This document shows, one piece after another, positions 45,511 to 55,597 of a stretch of DNA of 64,000 bases. Made by a program: the position numbers and the translations under genes. Each line of letters begins with the position of its first letter. Position 1 is the first letter of the stretch. This DNA is from Selenomonadales bacterium (GTDB lineage: Bacteria; Bacillota; Negativicutes; Sporomusales; UBA7701): contig JARKNV010000031.1 of assembly GCA_029976065.1 (NCBI GenBank), forward strand, positions 1 to 64,000, written 5' to 3'. The notes under the pieces are model-generated. The model saw only the letters and a program-made list of their open reading frames with translations, searched no databases and had not been told where the DNA came from.

Positions 45511-46047
45511 TTATTGGAATCTACCCTCCAAAAATTCCAGCACCATATCGATTGTTTTGTTCTTGTGCGCCCTATTGATTTGCTCATCCAGCTCGGGATC
45601 GTTGATAAATTCCCTTTCCTTTTGAAAATAAACGGTTGCAGCGTGAAACCGATTAACGGTGATGTTAACGCCGGTGTTATATATCCCGATGACGATAACG
45701 TCCGTAAGCCCGTCCTTGTCAACATCGGTGAAAGCGACGGCCTTTATTTCGTCGCAAGTGCGCCAGCGGATCTCTTCGGCGAGAGGGAATGTATATAACA
45801 CCTTGTCATGGATGTCTGTTAGATATATACAAAGCTGATGCCGATCATTCGTATCAATTCCGGTAACGAAACGGACTGTTCCCCAGTTTTCAAACGGGAT
45901 CGTATAAGATTGCCACTTTATTCGTATCCCTTTGGCATCAAGGCTGGATAAGGTCTCCTGCTCGCTGGTAGCGGCGATGCTTGGAGTAAAACTTGAAAAT
46001 AAAAACGTTATTAGTACGAATACCAGTATTCGGGCCATGCTTCTCAT
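45511..46047 (-). CDS. Secreted protein of unknown function with an FG-GAP/EF-like DxDxDG motif
   Basis: 178 residues. A signal peptide (MRSMARILVFVLITFLFSS...IAA) is followed by a beta-rich domain with DVDKDGLTDVIVIGIYNTG, the calcium-loop-like motif of VCBS/FG-GAP-type repeats. Codons are clearly AT-richer than the housekeeping neighbours. SD GGGGGAG before the ATG. It follows the three-module lipoprotein gene by 40 bases on the same strand, so the two probably form an operon. Confidence 0.6.
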   Translation of the reverse strand: MRSMARILVFVLITFLFSSFTPSIAATSEQETLSSLDAKGIRIKWQSYTIPFENWGTVRFVTGIDTNDRHQLCIYLTDIHDKVLYTFPLAEEIRWRTCDEIKAVAFTDVDKDGLTDVIVIGIYNTGVNITVNRFHAATVYFQKEREFINDPELDEQINRAHKNKTIDMVLEFLEGRFQ

Positions 46048-46087
46048 TTTATCTCCCCCTTATTGCTCCGGGAGCTTTGTTCGCACG

Positions 46088-47875
46088 CTACTCATTCAGG
46101 TCGAAGAGAAGCGTTTTTTCGCTTGCTTTTTCATTCCTGTCGCCAACCCAATAAGTTACGGATAGCTTATTCTCGCCCGCCCATTTTATCTCGTTGAAGG
46201 CGTCCACCGGATTGGCCACCCGGGGAAAATCCGCGATTATCAGTTCCCGATAATACAGGCCTTCGCCAAACATATCGGCGACAACCAGCTTGCCAATTTT
46301 CGGCGCCACAACCTTTCCATAGCCCACCAGCCGCGGCGAATAATAAACAGGTGATTTCCGCCTGTTTTCCCGGTCGTAATAATGGGTATATCTGGTCCCT
46401 GTTCCCACTGCGAATGTCATTTCCACGATGTTGTCATCAAGCATCGTAACACTCGGCTCTATGCGCGATACGGGATAAGTCGTTACATGCACGACATTTC
46501 CCCGGTCGTCGTATACCATAACTACGTAACTGGCCAGTCCGATCGCCCTATCAAACCCGGTGTAAATTCGGTACTCTTTCGCCTGCCTTACAAGCCGCCA
46601 ACTGTCGTCTATCCTCTCTATCTCCCGCGCCTTGTTTGCTGACGAAATCAAATCCATGAAGACCGTTTTAGCGGCGAATACCTCGCCGCTTTTGACCGCA
46701 TACGTCACCTCCAGGCCGTCAGGTCCCGACCATATTGTTTCGAGAATGGCATCCGCAGGTTCAGTCGGCGCTGCCAGGTCGTCGATGGCGAATTCCTTGT
46801 ATAATGCGTTCTTGTCGAATGTATCGGTCACGATTACCTTGCCTGGTTCGGAAAACACTACCTTACCATAGCCCGAAGTCAGTAGATTTGCGTAGTGAGG
46901 GGAAATACGGTTGCGTGTTCTATCATAGTAGCGGCTAAGCCAAACATTTTCCTTCCCGTACTGCCGAATCTTAATCAAACCGTCATTGACCAGTTTAACC
47001 TGCGGCAGGTATCTGCCCTTGTTCAGGATTAGTTCTTCATAGACAACCTTCTTTTCGTCGTCGAAGACCCTGACAACAAATCCGACTTCGCCTTCCTTAG
47101 CATCGGTTATCTTAAATAAGGTAATTTCCCGCTCTTGGCTGATTATCTCTAGGCGTTTTTCTCTTTCTCCCATGGTTAGATCGAAAACAACCGTCTTTGT
47201 TTGGAATTTACCGTCTATCTTTTCTTCAGTTTCATAAGTCACGGAGAACCTGTCCACCCCGATCCATCTTACTTCCTTAAAAGCGCTGAAAGAGGGCTGC
47301 AGATCATCAATAGGAAACTCCTTATAAAACGCATTTTGGTCAAAAATATCGGACACGGCCACACCCGTAAATATTTTGTTTGTTTTATTCCGGTCACCGG
47401 TCGGGAAAATTACTTTTCCATGGCCGGCGAGTAAAGGATTGTGATAAAGCTTTGAAAGCCGGTTGTTCTTCCGGTCAAAGTAATTGCAGACCCAAAAGCC
47501 GCTGCCGCGGCCCTGCCTTATCTGAACGATATCGTCGTCGACCATCTTTGTCCATGGTTCGTAATTGGCCACTTTGGGAATCTTTATCTCATTAATCACT
47601 TTTTTGTTTTCGTCGAAAATCTTTACGATATAGCCATTTTCATGGTGTTTAGAATTCATTATCATAAATACTTGCGATTCTTTCTCTTCGCTTATTAGGC
47701 GATAGTTTGGCCCCGGTTCAGCCGTTTCCGGTCGTTCCTGCAGCTTAACAACCTTGGATTCGGTCGCCATGTCCGGTGCATTATTCTTCGGTTGTCCGTT
47801 GCCGCATCCCGCAAGCGCCAGGACTACGAGAGCCAACACCGCCGTTTTGATAGACAAACCGGTGGTCGACGCCAT
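46088..47875 (-). CDS. Lipoprotein with three tandem homologous modules, unknown function
   Basis: 595 residues from ATG 47875. Signal peptide with lipobox LALAGC, a short linker, then three modules of about 165 residues. Each repeats the same landmarks: a KVFDDEKKV-like strand, a DDDIVQIR-like strand, YYDR.N.R.SP.Y, GYGKV, D.FD.NALYKEF.IDDL, and an end KTVVFDL (variants YFDRKNNRLSKLY, YYDRTRNRISPHY, YYDRENRRKSPVY). I recognise no family; the modules look like beta-propeller or immunoglobulin-like repeats from internal triplication. An upstream ATG (47893) is possible. AT-richer than its surroundings. Confidence 0.65.
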   Translation of the reverse strand: MASTTGLSIKTAVLALVVLALAGCGNGQPKNNAPDMATESKVVKLQERPETAEPGPNYRLISEEKESQVFMIMNSKHHENGYIVKIFDENKKVINEIKIPKVANYEPWTKMVDDDIVQIRQGRGSGFWVCNYFDRKNNRLSKLYHNPLLAGHGKVIFPTGDRNKTNKIFTGVAVSDIFDQNAFYKEFPIDDLQPSFSAFKEVRWIGVDRFSVTYETEEKIDGKFQTKTVVFDLTMGEREKRLEIISQEREITLFKITDAKEGEVGFVVRVFDDEKKVVYEELILNKGRYLPQVKLVNDGLIKIRQYGKENVWLSRYYDRTRNRISPHYANLLTSGYGKVVFSEPGKVIVTDTFDKNALYKEFAIDDLAAPTEPADAILETIWSGPDGLEVTYAVKSGEVFAAKTVFMDLISSANKAREIERIDDSWRLVRQAKEYRIYTGFDRAIGLASYVVMVYDDRGNVVHVTTYPVSRIEPSVTMLDDNIVEMTFAVGTGTRYTHYYDRENRRKSPVYYSPRLVGYGKVVAPKIGKLVVADMFGEGLYYRELIIADFPRVANPVDAFNEIKWAGENKLSVTYWVGDRNEKASEKTLLFDLNE

Positions 47876-47928
47876 TTGCCAACACCCCGCCATCGCAAAC
47901 TATTTCTGTGGGCTGCCCGTTATCGGAG

Positions 47929-47984
47929 AAAAAAGGAAATTACCTCCTGTCAAACTTACCCATTGTTTCGACAGGAGGTAATTT
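47929..47984 (-). terminator. Leader hairpin upstream of the three-module lipoprotein gene
   Basis: A 15-bp perfect inverted repeat (47937-47951 with 47970-47984), 18-base loop. On the minus strand it is followed by CC and TTTTTT, a terminator form, and its descending arm contains AGGAGGT. It precedes the lipoprotein start by about 60 bases. The rest of the gap 47876-48314 holds R6 and the 3' box at 48160-48177. Confidence 0.65.
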
Positions 47985-48012
47985 TATCCTTTTATTTTCT
48001 GCCATTTTCATG

Positions 48013-48139
48013 GGAGCCGTTGATAAGCGCCCATCTGCGTTGTTGGTCCTCCGGGCGCTCGCTCGCCGTACGTCACGCAGTACTGTCTTCGCGAGCGTCC
48101 TCGGAGCCGCCTAGCATTTGGGCGCTTCTGAACGGCTCC
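48013..48139. repeat. Palindromic dispersed repeat R6 (variant boxes)
   Basis: The cleanest copy: GGAGCCGTT (48013-48021) and AACGGCTCC (48131-48139), then GCGCCCA and TGGGCGC, all complementary. Variant boxes as in R4; reduced central GTAC hairpin. Followed by CGTGGGGGAGAGGGGAGA at 48160-48177. Confidence 0.87.
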
Positions 48140-48314
48140 GGCATTTCCAGGTTTCAGGTCGTGGGGGAGAGGGGAGACATAATTGCAGCGGCAAAATTAA
48201 CTTCCCAGAATATCATCTATATTTTTTCAAATGACCAAATGGTTGCAGGAGTTTTTTACTATTGTAGGAACTATTTTACAATATAGACTCTGGTTGTGTA
48301 ATGGAGGGGGTCCT

Positions 48315-49034
48315 GTGCAGAAAAAGGTAGTTATTTGCTTGTTAATCATAACAGCCCTTTTCTTTCTTGGCTGTGGTACAAATAACCCTGTAGCCGGCTA
48401 TCCGGCCAGCCCGGAGGTCATACGTGAATATGACGAACCCAACGAGATAGTTCTCGTATTTACGGATAAACTGCATCCTTCCTTGCCAGCTATTACGCTT
48501 AAGGTATTCGGACAACGAAAGATATCGGGTGGCGGAGGTCATATTCATTTTAGCGCCCATAAAATTGCCGTCTATATGCGTGATGGGCAGGAATTGATTC
48601 AGGAGCTTGTATTTGATGATACTTGGACGAATAATAGCAAAAGCCTTGGCTTCATAATCGAAGATATGAACTTCGATGGCTATAAAGACATCCGTATTCA
48701 GAGAAACACGCCTGCCGGACCCAATATATCGTATTATTGCTGGCTATGGGACAATGATGCTATGCAATTTGTAAATAACAAAAACTTGGAAGGAATCATT
48801 GCACCACGCTTTGATCCTGATAAAAAAATCATAACATCATTTCTAAGGGAAAGTGCCGGGCACCATTATGATTATACGTATAAGTATATCGACGGCATTC
48901 CCACTGTTATAAGAATTCAGGAACATATAGGAGGAGCAATGGTTGACGGGAAAATGGTAGACCATTTCATAATAAAAGAGCTGAAGGACGGAAAGATGCA
49001 GGTTGCTGAGGAGTATACTAAGCCATATGAATAA
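48315..49034 (+). CDS. Lipoprotein of unknown function (XAC2610-like repeat motif)
   Basis: 239 residues from the GTG at 48315 (MQKKVVICLLIITALFFLGC, lipobox FFLGC), chosen because GGAGGGGG lies 6 bases upstream. The segment FIIEDMNFDGYKDIRIQ resembles the D-N-FDG-DI motif of XAC2610-type proteins. Codons are distinctly AT-rich compared with the genome around it. Divergent from the three-module lipoprotein across R6. Looks acquired. Confidence 0.6.
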   Translation: MQKKVVICLLIITALFFLGCGTNNPVAGYPASPEVIREYDEPNEIVLVFTDKLHPSLPAITLKVFGQRKISGGGGHIHFSAHKIAVYMRDGQELIQELVFDDTWTNNSKSLGFIIEDMNFDGYKDIRIQRNTPAGPNISYYCWLWDNDAMQFVNNKNLEGIIAPRFDPDKKIITSFLRESAGHHYDYTYKYIDGIPTVIRIQEHIGGAMVDGKMVDHFIIKELKDGKMQVAEEYTKPYE

Positions 49035-49074
49035 ATATCATATTTAAGCTTCTTTGTTGCACATGAAAAACTGC

Positions 49075-49113
49075 TCTTGGCTGTTTGGTTGGTATTTAAC
49101 CAAACAGCCAAGA
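49075..49113. terminator. Strong hairpin between convergent genes
   Basis: A 16-bp perfect stem, 49075-49090 with 49098-49113, loop GGTATTT. No long T run on either side. Probably stops transcription from both directions. Confidence 0.6.
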
Positions 49114-49133
49114 ACCTATTTGTTCATGGATAC

Positions 49134-50234
49134 TTAATATCCAAATATCTCTTTGCTTTTTTTGTAGTGTTCTTGTCTTTCTTTAAGTGATTTTTCCCAC
49201 TCTTTTACCTTTTCCGCATTACTCCAGTTAGGCGTGCCGTTGACTCTCTTAGTTACTCTTTCTACATCCGCATCAGAATCTAAATCATTGAATTCGTCGA
49301 CCATATCATTCATGTTATTTAACTTACTCCACCAATAAGCCGACGCCATCCACGGATATTTTTTCGCCACATGTTCTGCTCCAATATTAATAACATCGTC
49401 ATCATTGACTTCTTTGGCAAAATCCGTATAGTTGTTTCTACCAGTAACTTGAATATACCCTGCACCCTTAAACTTCGGACCGTCTCCTTTATTCACGTTC
49501 CCAAGATCTTCCCTACCCTCTAAGTATTGGAGATAGTTGTCATCACCAAGTTCCGTGGTCCATTGCCCTTTTCCAGATTCTTTTGCGGCCTGTGCCAAGA
49601 AATGGCGTATCCGCGCCGGCTTGGTTATTTCGTACTTTTCCAAAGCGTCGTTCAAATCCTTCACCATGTTATCATCTACATTCTGCCACCCGAATGCCTT
49701 GAGTTGATCCGCGGTTACATACTGTTTAGCGCCGTTAGTGTACCCGCTGGCGTTTTGATTGCCTGTCGGTGTATTCACCCGCCACGCGCTGTTTCCCCCG
49801 TCACCCCAGTCCTGGTTCCGGGTGACGCCGGCCGCCGTTCCGCCGCTAGCGCTGTTGCCCCCGTCCCGCCAGTCGTCTTGCCGTGCTTGCCCGCTGGTGG
49901 GCACAAAATAATTCTGCGCGGTTTTCATCGCCGGCGCTGCGTAGTCCTCACCATCCCCGTTATCCCAGCCGTTGAGGTAGAATTTCTGCCCCTCGGGGAT
50001 CGCGCTCTCGTCGTGCGGCTGGCCGAACATGCGCAGAATTCTGGCCTTCAGGCCGGGGTCCACCGGCCGGTAGATCGTCCGCAGCGGTTGTTGCTGCTGC
50101 GCCTCCCGCCGCCGGTCCGCCTCCTCCATTTTTGACAGTTCCCACTCGATATCCTCGTCGTCCATTCCCATCAGGCTGTCCTGATACCCCCTTTCCCGCA
50201 TCCTCCGCAGGTACTCTTCCACTCTGCTGCCCAT
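49134..50234 (-). CDS. GH19-like (chitinase/lysozyme) hydrolase with unusual N-terminal region
   Basis: 366 residues, no signal peptide. The C-terminal half (about 175-345) has the GH19 pattern: FLAQAAKESGKGQW with the likely catalytic Glu, DNYLQYLEGREDLGN, FKGAGYIQVTGRNNY, ASAYWWSKLNN, VTKRVNGTPNWSNAEKV. The N-terminal half is low-complexity and charged (EADRRREAQQQQP; two copies of DGGNSA). Base composition shifts inside the gene: AT-rich in the hydrolase half, GC-rich in the N-terminal half, which suggests a fusion. ATG at 50234 follows GGAGGT. Could be a phage-type endolysin or a toxin. Confidence 0.7.
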   Translation of the reverse strand: MGSRVEEYLRRMRERGYQDSLMGMDDEDIEWELSKMEEADRRREAQQQQPLRTIYRPVDPGLKARILRMFGQPHDESAIPEGQKFYLNGWDNGDGEDYAAPAMKTAQNYFVPTSGQARQDDWRDGGNSASGGTAAGVTRNQDWGDGGNSAWRVNTPTGNQNASGYTNGAKQYVTADQLKAFGWQNVDDNMVKDLNDALEKYEITKPARIRHFLAQAAKESGKGQWTTELGDDNYLQYLEGREDLGNVNKGDGPKFKGAGYIQVTGRNNYTDFAKEVNDDDVINIGAEHVAKKYPWMASAYWWSKLNNMNDMVDEFNDLDSDADVERVTKRVNGTPNWSNAEKVKEWEKSLKERQEHYKKSKEIFGY

Positions 50235-50270
50235 GAACACACCTCCAAATTATTTGCGCCTTTTCGGCGT

Positions 50271-50303
50271 AAAAATAAGAAGGCCGCCCTTGGCGGTCTT
50301 CTT
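50271..50303 (-). terminator. Leader hairpin upstream of the GH19-like gene
   Basis: A 12-bp stem (50277-50288 with 50292-50303, one G-U pair), followed on the minus strand by ATTTTT. It starts only a few bases after a likely -10, TATGATAAT (50318-50310). No -35 is clear. Confidence 0.5.
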
Positions 50304-50432
50304 GACAGTATTATCATATCACACATTTTTTTCCGACAGTTCACTAAAAGTCCACAAAGCGTTCAAACGAAAATGCTTCTCAAAATTTTTTTTAAAAATA
50401 TGAACCAACCTTTCCCTGTCAACCCCCGCCCC

Positions 50433-50461
50433 TTGACAGCCGCCGCATTTTCCTCTATACT
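50433..50461 (+). promoter_or_regulatory. Sigma-A promoter of the ylxM-ffh operon
   Basis: TTGACA (50433-50438), a 17-bp spacer, TATACT (50456-50461). Confidence 0.88.
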
Positions 50462-50504
50462 AATCAAGTGTAAAGGTAACGACCTTGTCAGCGAGGTAAG
50501 GAAA

Positions 50505-50852
50505 ATGCTCGATAAGGTGCTCAGGATAGCCGAACTGTACGACTTCTACGGCGCGCTGCTCACCGACAAACAGCGGCGCTGCCTCGAAATGCACTACCTC
50601 GGCGACGACTCGCTCGCCGAAATCGCCGAAGAATTTCAGGTATCCCGCCAGGCCGTCCACGACATCCTCCGCCGCGGCGAGCAACTCCTCGCCGAATACG
50701 AGGCAAAGCTCGGCCTCGTCGCCCGCCACCGCCTCGACCTGGCCGCCATCACCCAGGCGCGCGCCTCTCTTGAGGCCCTGCCGCCGGAGAGCAGGAACCG
50801 GCCGGAAACGGTGCGGGCCCTCGAACTGCTCCACCAACTAACCGACCGCTGA
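50505..50852 (+). CDS. ylxM: YlxM, putative DNA-binding SRP-operon protein
   Basis: 115 residues. Sigma-70 region 4-like helix-turn-helix: YGALLTDKQRRCLEMHYLGDDSLAEIAEEFQVSRQAVHDILRR. YlxM stimulates SRP GTPase in some bacteria and is always next to ffh. ATG at 50505 behind GAGGTAAGG. Confidence 0.92.
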   Translation: MLDKVLRIAELYDFYGALLTDKQRRCLEMHYLGDDSLAEIAEEFQVSRQAVHDILRRGEQLLAEYEAKLGLVARHRLDLAAITQARASLEALPPESRNRPETVRALELLHQLTDR

Positions 50853-50865
50853 AAGGAGGCCCCCC

Positions 50866-52212
<1,347 letters not shown>

Positions 52213-52257
52213 GCCGAAAACTATTTGGCTATCATATTAAGGAGGTGAAAAAACACA

Positions 52258-52539
52258 ATGGCGGTTAAAATCCGACTCAAACGCATGGGCGCCAAAAAAG
52301 CCCCCTTCTTCCGCGTAGTCGTGGCCGACGCCCGCTCCCCCAGGGACGGCCGGTTCATCGAAGCCATCGGTCACTACGACTCCACCACCGAACCGGCCAG
52401 CATCAAAATCGATGAGGGCAAGGCCATCGAGTGGCTGCAGAAAGGCGCGCAACCCACCGACACCGTCAAAGACCTCTTCGGTCAGGCCGGCATAATGAAA
52501 AAGTGGGATGAAGTCAAGCGCTCCAAGAAAGAAGCGTGA
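52258..52539 (+). CDS. rpsP: Ribosomal protein bS16
   Basis: 93 residues, [31 protein letters not shown] as in all S16 proteins. AAGGAGGTG before the ATG. Small-subunit assembly protein. Confidence 0.97.
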   Translation: MAVKIRLKRMGAKKAPFFRVVVADARSPRDGRFIEAIGHYDSTTEPASIKIDEGKAIEWLQKGAQPTDTVKDLFGQAGIMKKWDEVKRSKKEA

Positions 52540-52544
52540 TAACT

Positions 52545-52772
52545 GTGAAAGAACTGATAGAAGTTATCGCCAAATCCCTCGTCAAGAACCCTGAGCAGGT
52601 CAGCGTAACCGCGGCGGACGACAAGGGCGTCACCGTCTACGAGATCAGGGTCGCGCCGGAAGACATGGGCAAGGTCATCGGCAAACAGGGCCGCATCGCC
52701 AAGGCGCTGCGCACCGTCGTCAAAGCCGCGGCCACCCGTGAAAACCAGCGGGTCATGGTGGAAATCATCTGA
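52545..52772 (+). CDS. khpA: KH-domain RNA-binding protein KhpA
   Basis: 75 residues. MKELIEVIAKSLVKNPEQV and the KH signature VIGKQGRIAKALRTVV. With KhpB it is a RNA chaperone that affects growth and division in Firmicutes. GTG at 52545 chosen by homology; a GTG at 52536 overlapping the rpsP stop is the alternative. Confidence 0.94.
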   Translation: MKELIEVIAKSLVKNPEQVSVTAADDKGVTVYEIRVAPEDMGKVIGKQGRIAKALRTVVKAAATRENQRVMVEII

Positions 52773-52788
52773 AAAGGTGCTGAAAAGA

Positions 52789-53196
52789 ATGGAAAGCATG
52801 ATTTTGAAATGCCCGGTGACCGTCAAGGCTAAAGTCACCGAGCAGCTCAAGGCGCAGATGGCGGCCGAAATACAGGACGCCGTCCGCAAAACCGACATGG
52901 AGCTGCAGCAGATCGACTTCCACGCCAAGCGCGTCCTGGCCGAGCAGGCCAGGGTGGACGCCCAGGGCCTCACCGCCCTCCGGCAGCAGATCGAGGCCGA
53001 AAAGGCCAAACGGGTCGAATTCAAAACCCAGATGACCGAACGGCTCAAAGAAACCGCTGCCCTCGAAATCGGCGCGGAAATCGTCCAGGGCAACATGGAC
53101 AGGACGGTCACGGTCAGCGTCGGCGATAACCTGCATGAAATCATGTCCGCCGAGATTTTGCTCGAAGACGGCAAAATCATCGCTTTTCGCTCCTAG
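52789..53196 (+). CDS. ylqD: YlqD-like protein
   Basis: 135 residues. LKCPVTVKAKVTEQLKAQMAAEIQ, a long helical coiled coil (residues 20-90) and a small beta domain. Position between khpA and rimM matches Bacillus ylqD. Function unknown. The start could also be the ATG at 52798. Confidence 0.8.
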   Translation: MESMILKCPVTVKAKVTEQLKAQMAAEIQDAVRKTDMELQQIDFHAKRVLAEQARVDAQGLTALRQQIEAEKAKRVEFKTQMTERLKETAALEIGAEIVQGNMDRTVTVSVGDNLHEIMSAEILLEDGKIIAFRS

Positions 53197-53198
53197 CC

Positions 53199-53702
53199 AT
53201 GACCGACGCAACCCTCATAGCAATCGGCAAAGCAGTTGCCCCGCACGGTGTGCGGGGTGACGTTCGTGTTGTCCCGCTGACCGATTTCCCCGACCGCTTC
53301 CTCACCATGAAAAAAGTCCGCCTTGAGGACGGCCGCGTCCTTGACATCGAAAGCGCCAAATACCACAAGCAATTCGTCCTCCTTAAATTCCGCGGCCTCG
53401 ACGACCGCAACGCCGTCGAAAACCTGCGCGGCAAACTGCTCATGGTCGACCGCGACGGTCTCGTCAAGCTGCCGGCAGGCCACTACTACATCTTCGACAT
53501 CATCGGCCTCAAGGTCTTCGACGAAAGCGGCGCCGCCCTCGGCACCGTCACCGACGTCCTCGCCACCGGCGCCAACGACGTCTACATCGCCGAACAGGAG
53601 GGTCAAAAACCCCTCCTCATACCCGCCCTCAAGGACGTCGTCAGGGAGATCGACGTCCCCGGCGGCCGGATAACAGTAAGATTGCAGGAAGAATGGGAAT
53701 GA
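53199..53702 (+). CDS. rimM: Ribosome maturation factor RimM
   Basis: 167 residues. IGKAVAPHGVRGDVRVVPLTDFPDRF, then the PRC-barrel domain from GHYYIFDIIGLKVFDESG to LLIPALKDVVREID. Assists 16S maturation and S19 binding. Two bases after ylqD. Confidence 0.96.
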   Translation: MTDATLIAIGKAVAPHGVRGDVRVVPLTDFPDRFLTMKKVRLEDGRVLDIESAKYHKQFVLLKFRGLDDRNAVENLRGKLLMVDRDGLVKLPAGHYYIFDIIGLKVFDESGAALGTVTDVLATGANDVYIAEQEGQKPLLIPALKDVVREIDVPGGRITVRLQEEWE

Positions 53703-53703
53703 C

Positions 53704-54449
53704 ATGCGCAGCGACATTGTCTCGCTCTTCCCGGAACTGTTCGCCGGCCCTCTCGGCCACAGCATCATAAAGCGGGCCTGCGACGCCGGCCTCCTGGCCA
53801 TCGGCGTCGTCAACCCGCGCGACTTCGCGGAGGGCAAGCACCGCATCGTCGACGACTACCCCTTCGGCGGCGGCTCCGGCATGGTCATGAAGCCCGACCC
53901 GCTCTTCCTCGCCGTCGAAAGCCTGACCGGCGGGGACACCGGCAAACGGCGGGTCGTTCTCCTCTGCCCGGGCGGCAGCCGCTTCGACCAGGCCAAGGCC
54001 CGCGAGCTGGCCGGCTACGACCACCTCATCCTCGTCTGCGGCCACTACGAGGGCGTCGACGAGCGCGTCAAGGAGCACCTCGTCGACGAAGCCGTCTCCA
54101 TCGGCGACTACGTCCTCACCGGCGGCGAGCTGCCGGCCATGGTCATCACCGACGCCGTCGCCCGCATGGTCCCCGGCGTGCTCGGCGCGTCCGACGCCGC
54201 CGAGCACGACTCCTTCGCCGGCGGCCTCTTAGAATACCCCCAGTACACCCGGCCCCGCGAATATCGCGGCTGGGAAGTCCCCGAAATCCTCGTCTCCGGC
54301 GACCACGCCAAAATCGCCCGCTGGCGGCGCAAGGAATCGCTGCGGCGGACGCTCGCCGTCCGTCCCGACCTCCTGGACGAGTTCGAACTCGAAGGCGAAG
54401 ATGCCAAGCTGCTGAAAGAAATCCTCGCCGAGCGGGAAGGCGGCCCCCA

Positions 54450-54453
<4 letters not shown>
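53704..54453 (+). CDS. trmD: tRNA (guanine-37-N1)-methyltransferase
   Basis: 249 residues. SPOUT fold with the knot motifs LLCPGGSRFDQ, LVCGHYEGVDERV and SIGDYVLTGGELPAM. Prevents +1 frameshifting. Overlaps the next gene by 4 bases. Confidence 0.97.
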
Positions 54454-55040
<587 letters not shown>

Positions 55041-55043
55041 TTG

Positions 55044-55072
55044 TTGTCATTTTGGCAAACATATGTTATAAT
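55044..55072 (+). promoter_or_regulatory. Internal sigma-A promoter of rplS with a short leader
   Basis: TTGTCA (55044-55049), a 17-bp spacer, TATAAT (55067-55072). The leader (about 55080-55141) contains GGACGGTCC and CCGCTGCCCGCTGCGG hairpin-forming pieces; L19 leaders are autoregulatory in some Firmicutes, but I cannot confirm a match. Confidence 0.8.
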
Positions 55073-55141
55073 CCATCTGTGTAAAACGGACGGTCCGCTG
55101 CCCGCTGCGGCATGAACGTCTAGTATGAGGAGGAACCACCC

Positions 55142-55483
55142 TTGGACATTATCAAAGCACTCGAACAGGAGCAAATGCGCAGCGACATCCCCGCCTTCAT
55201 ACCCGGCGACACCGTCCGCGTGCACGTAAAAGTCGTCGAAGGCACCCGGGAGCGTATCCAGGTCTTCGAAGGCGCCGTCATCCGCCGTCAGGGCAGCGGA
55301 GCCCGCGAAACCTTCACCGTCCGCCGGATTTCCTACGGGGTCGGCGTAGAACGCACCTTCCCCGTCCACTCGCCGCGAATCGAGAAAATCGAAGTGGCGC
55401 GCCGCGGCATCGTACGCAGGGCCAAACTTTACTACCTGCGCAATCTGACCGGTAAAGCGGCCAGAATCAGAGAAAAACGCTAG
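55142..55483 (+). CDS. rplS: Ribosomal protein bL19
   Basis: 113 residues from a TTG behind [49 protein letters not shown], and [18 protein letters not shown] are L19 signatures. Subunit-interface protein. Confidence 0.97.
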   Translation: MDIIKALEQEQMRSDIPAFIPGDTVRVHVKVVEGTRERIQVFEGAVIRRQGSGARETFTVRRISYGVGVERTFPVHSPRIEKIEVARRGIVRRAKLYYLRNLTGKAARIREKR

Positions 55484-55490
55484 CGAAAAT

Positions 55491-55513
55491 GGGACTGGCA
55501 GCAGTCCCTTTTT
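55491..55513 (+). terminator. Terminator after rplS
   Basis: GGGACTG, loop GCAG, CAGTCCC, then TTTTT. Confidence 0.85.
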
Positions 55514-55597
55514 CTTCATCCTTTGCATTCTTTTGCATTGCCGCGCCGGAACGGCCCAGGCGATGCCAGCTTTTCCATTCGGCAGGGAGGTATACCG

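Noticed and set aside
8569-48139. Repeats R1-R6 as a CRISPR array or integron attC sites
   Set aside because: They are dispersed, not tandem with uniform spacers. Their ends do not fit the RYYYAAC...GTTRRRY attC form, and no integrase or cas gene is seen.
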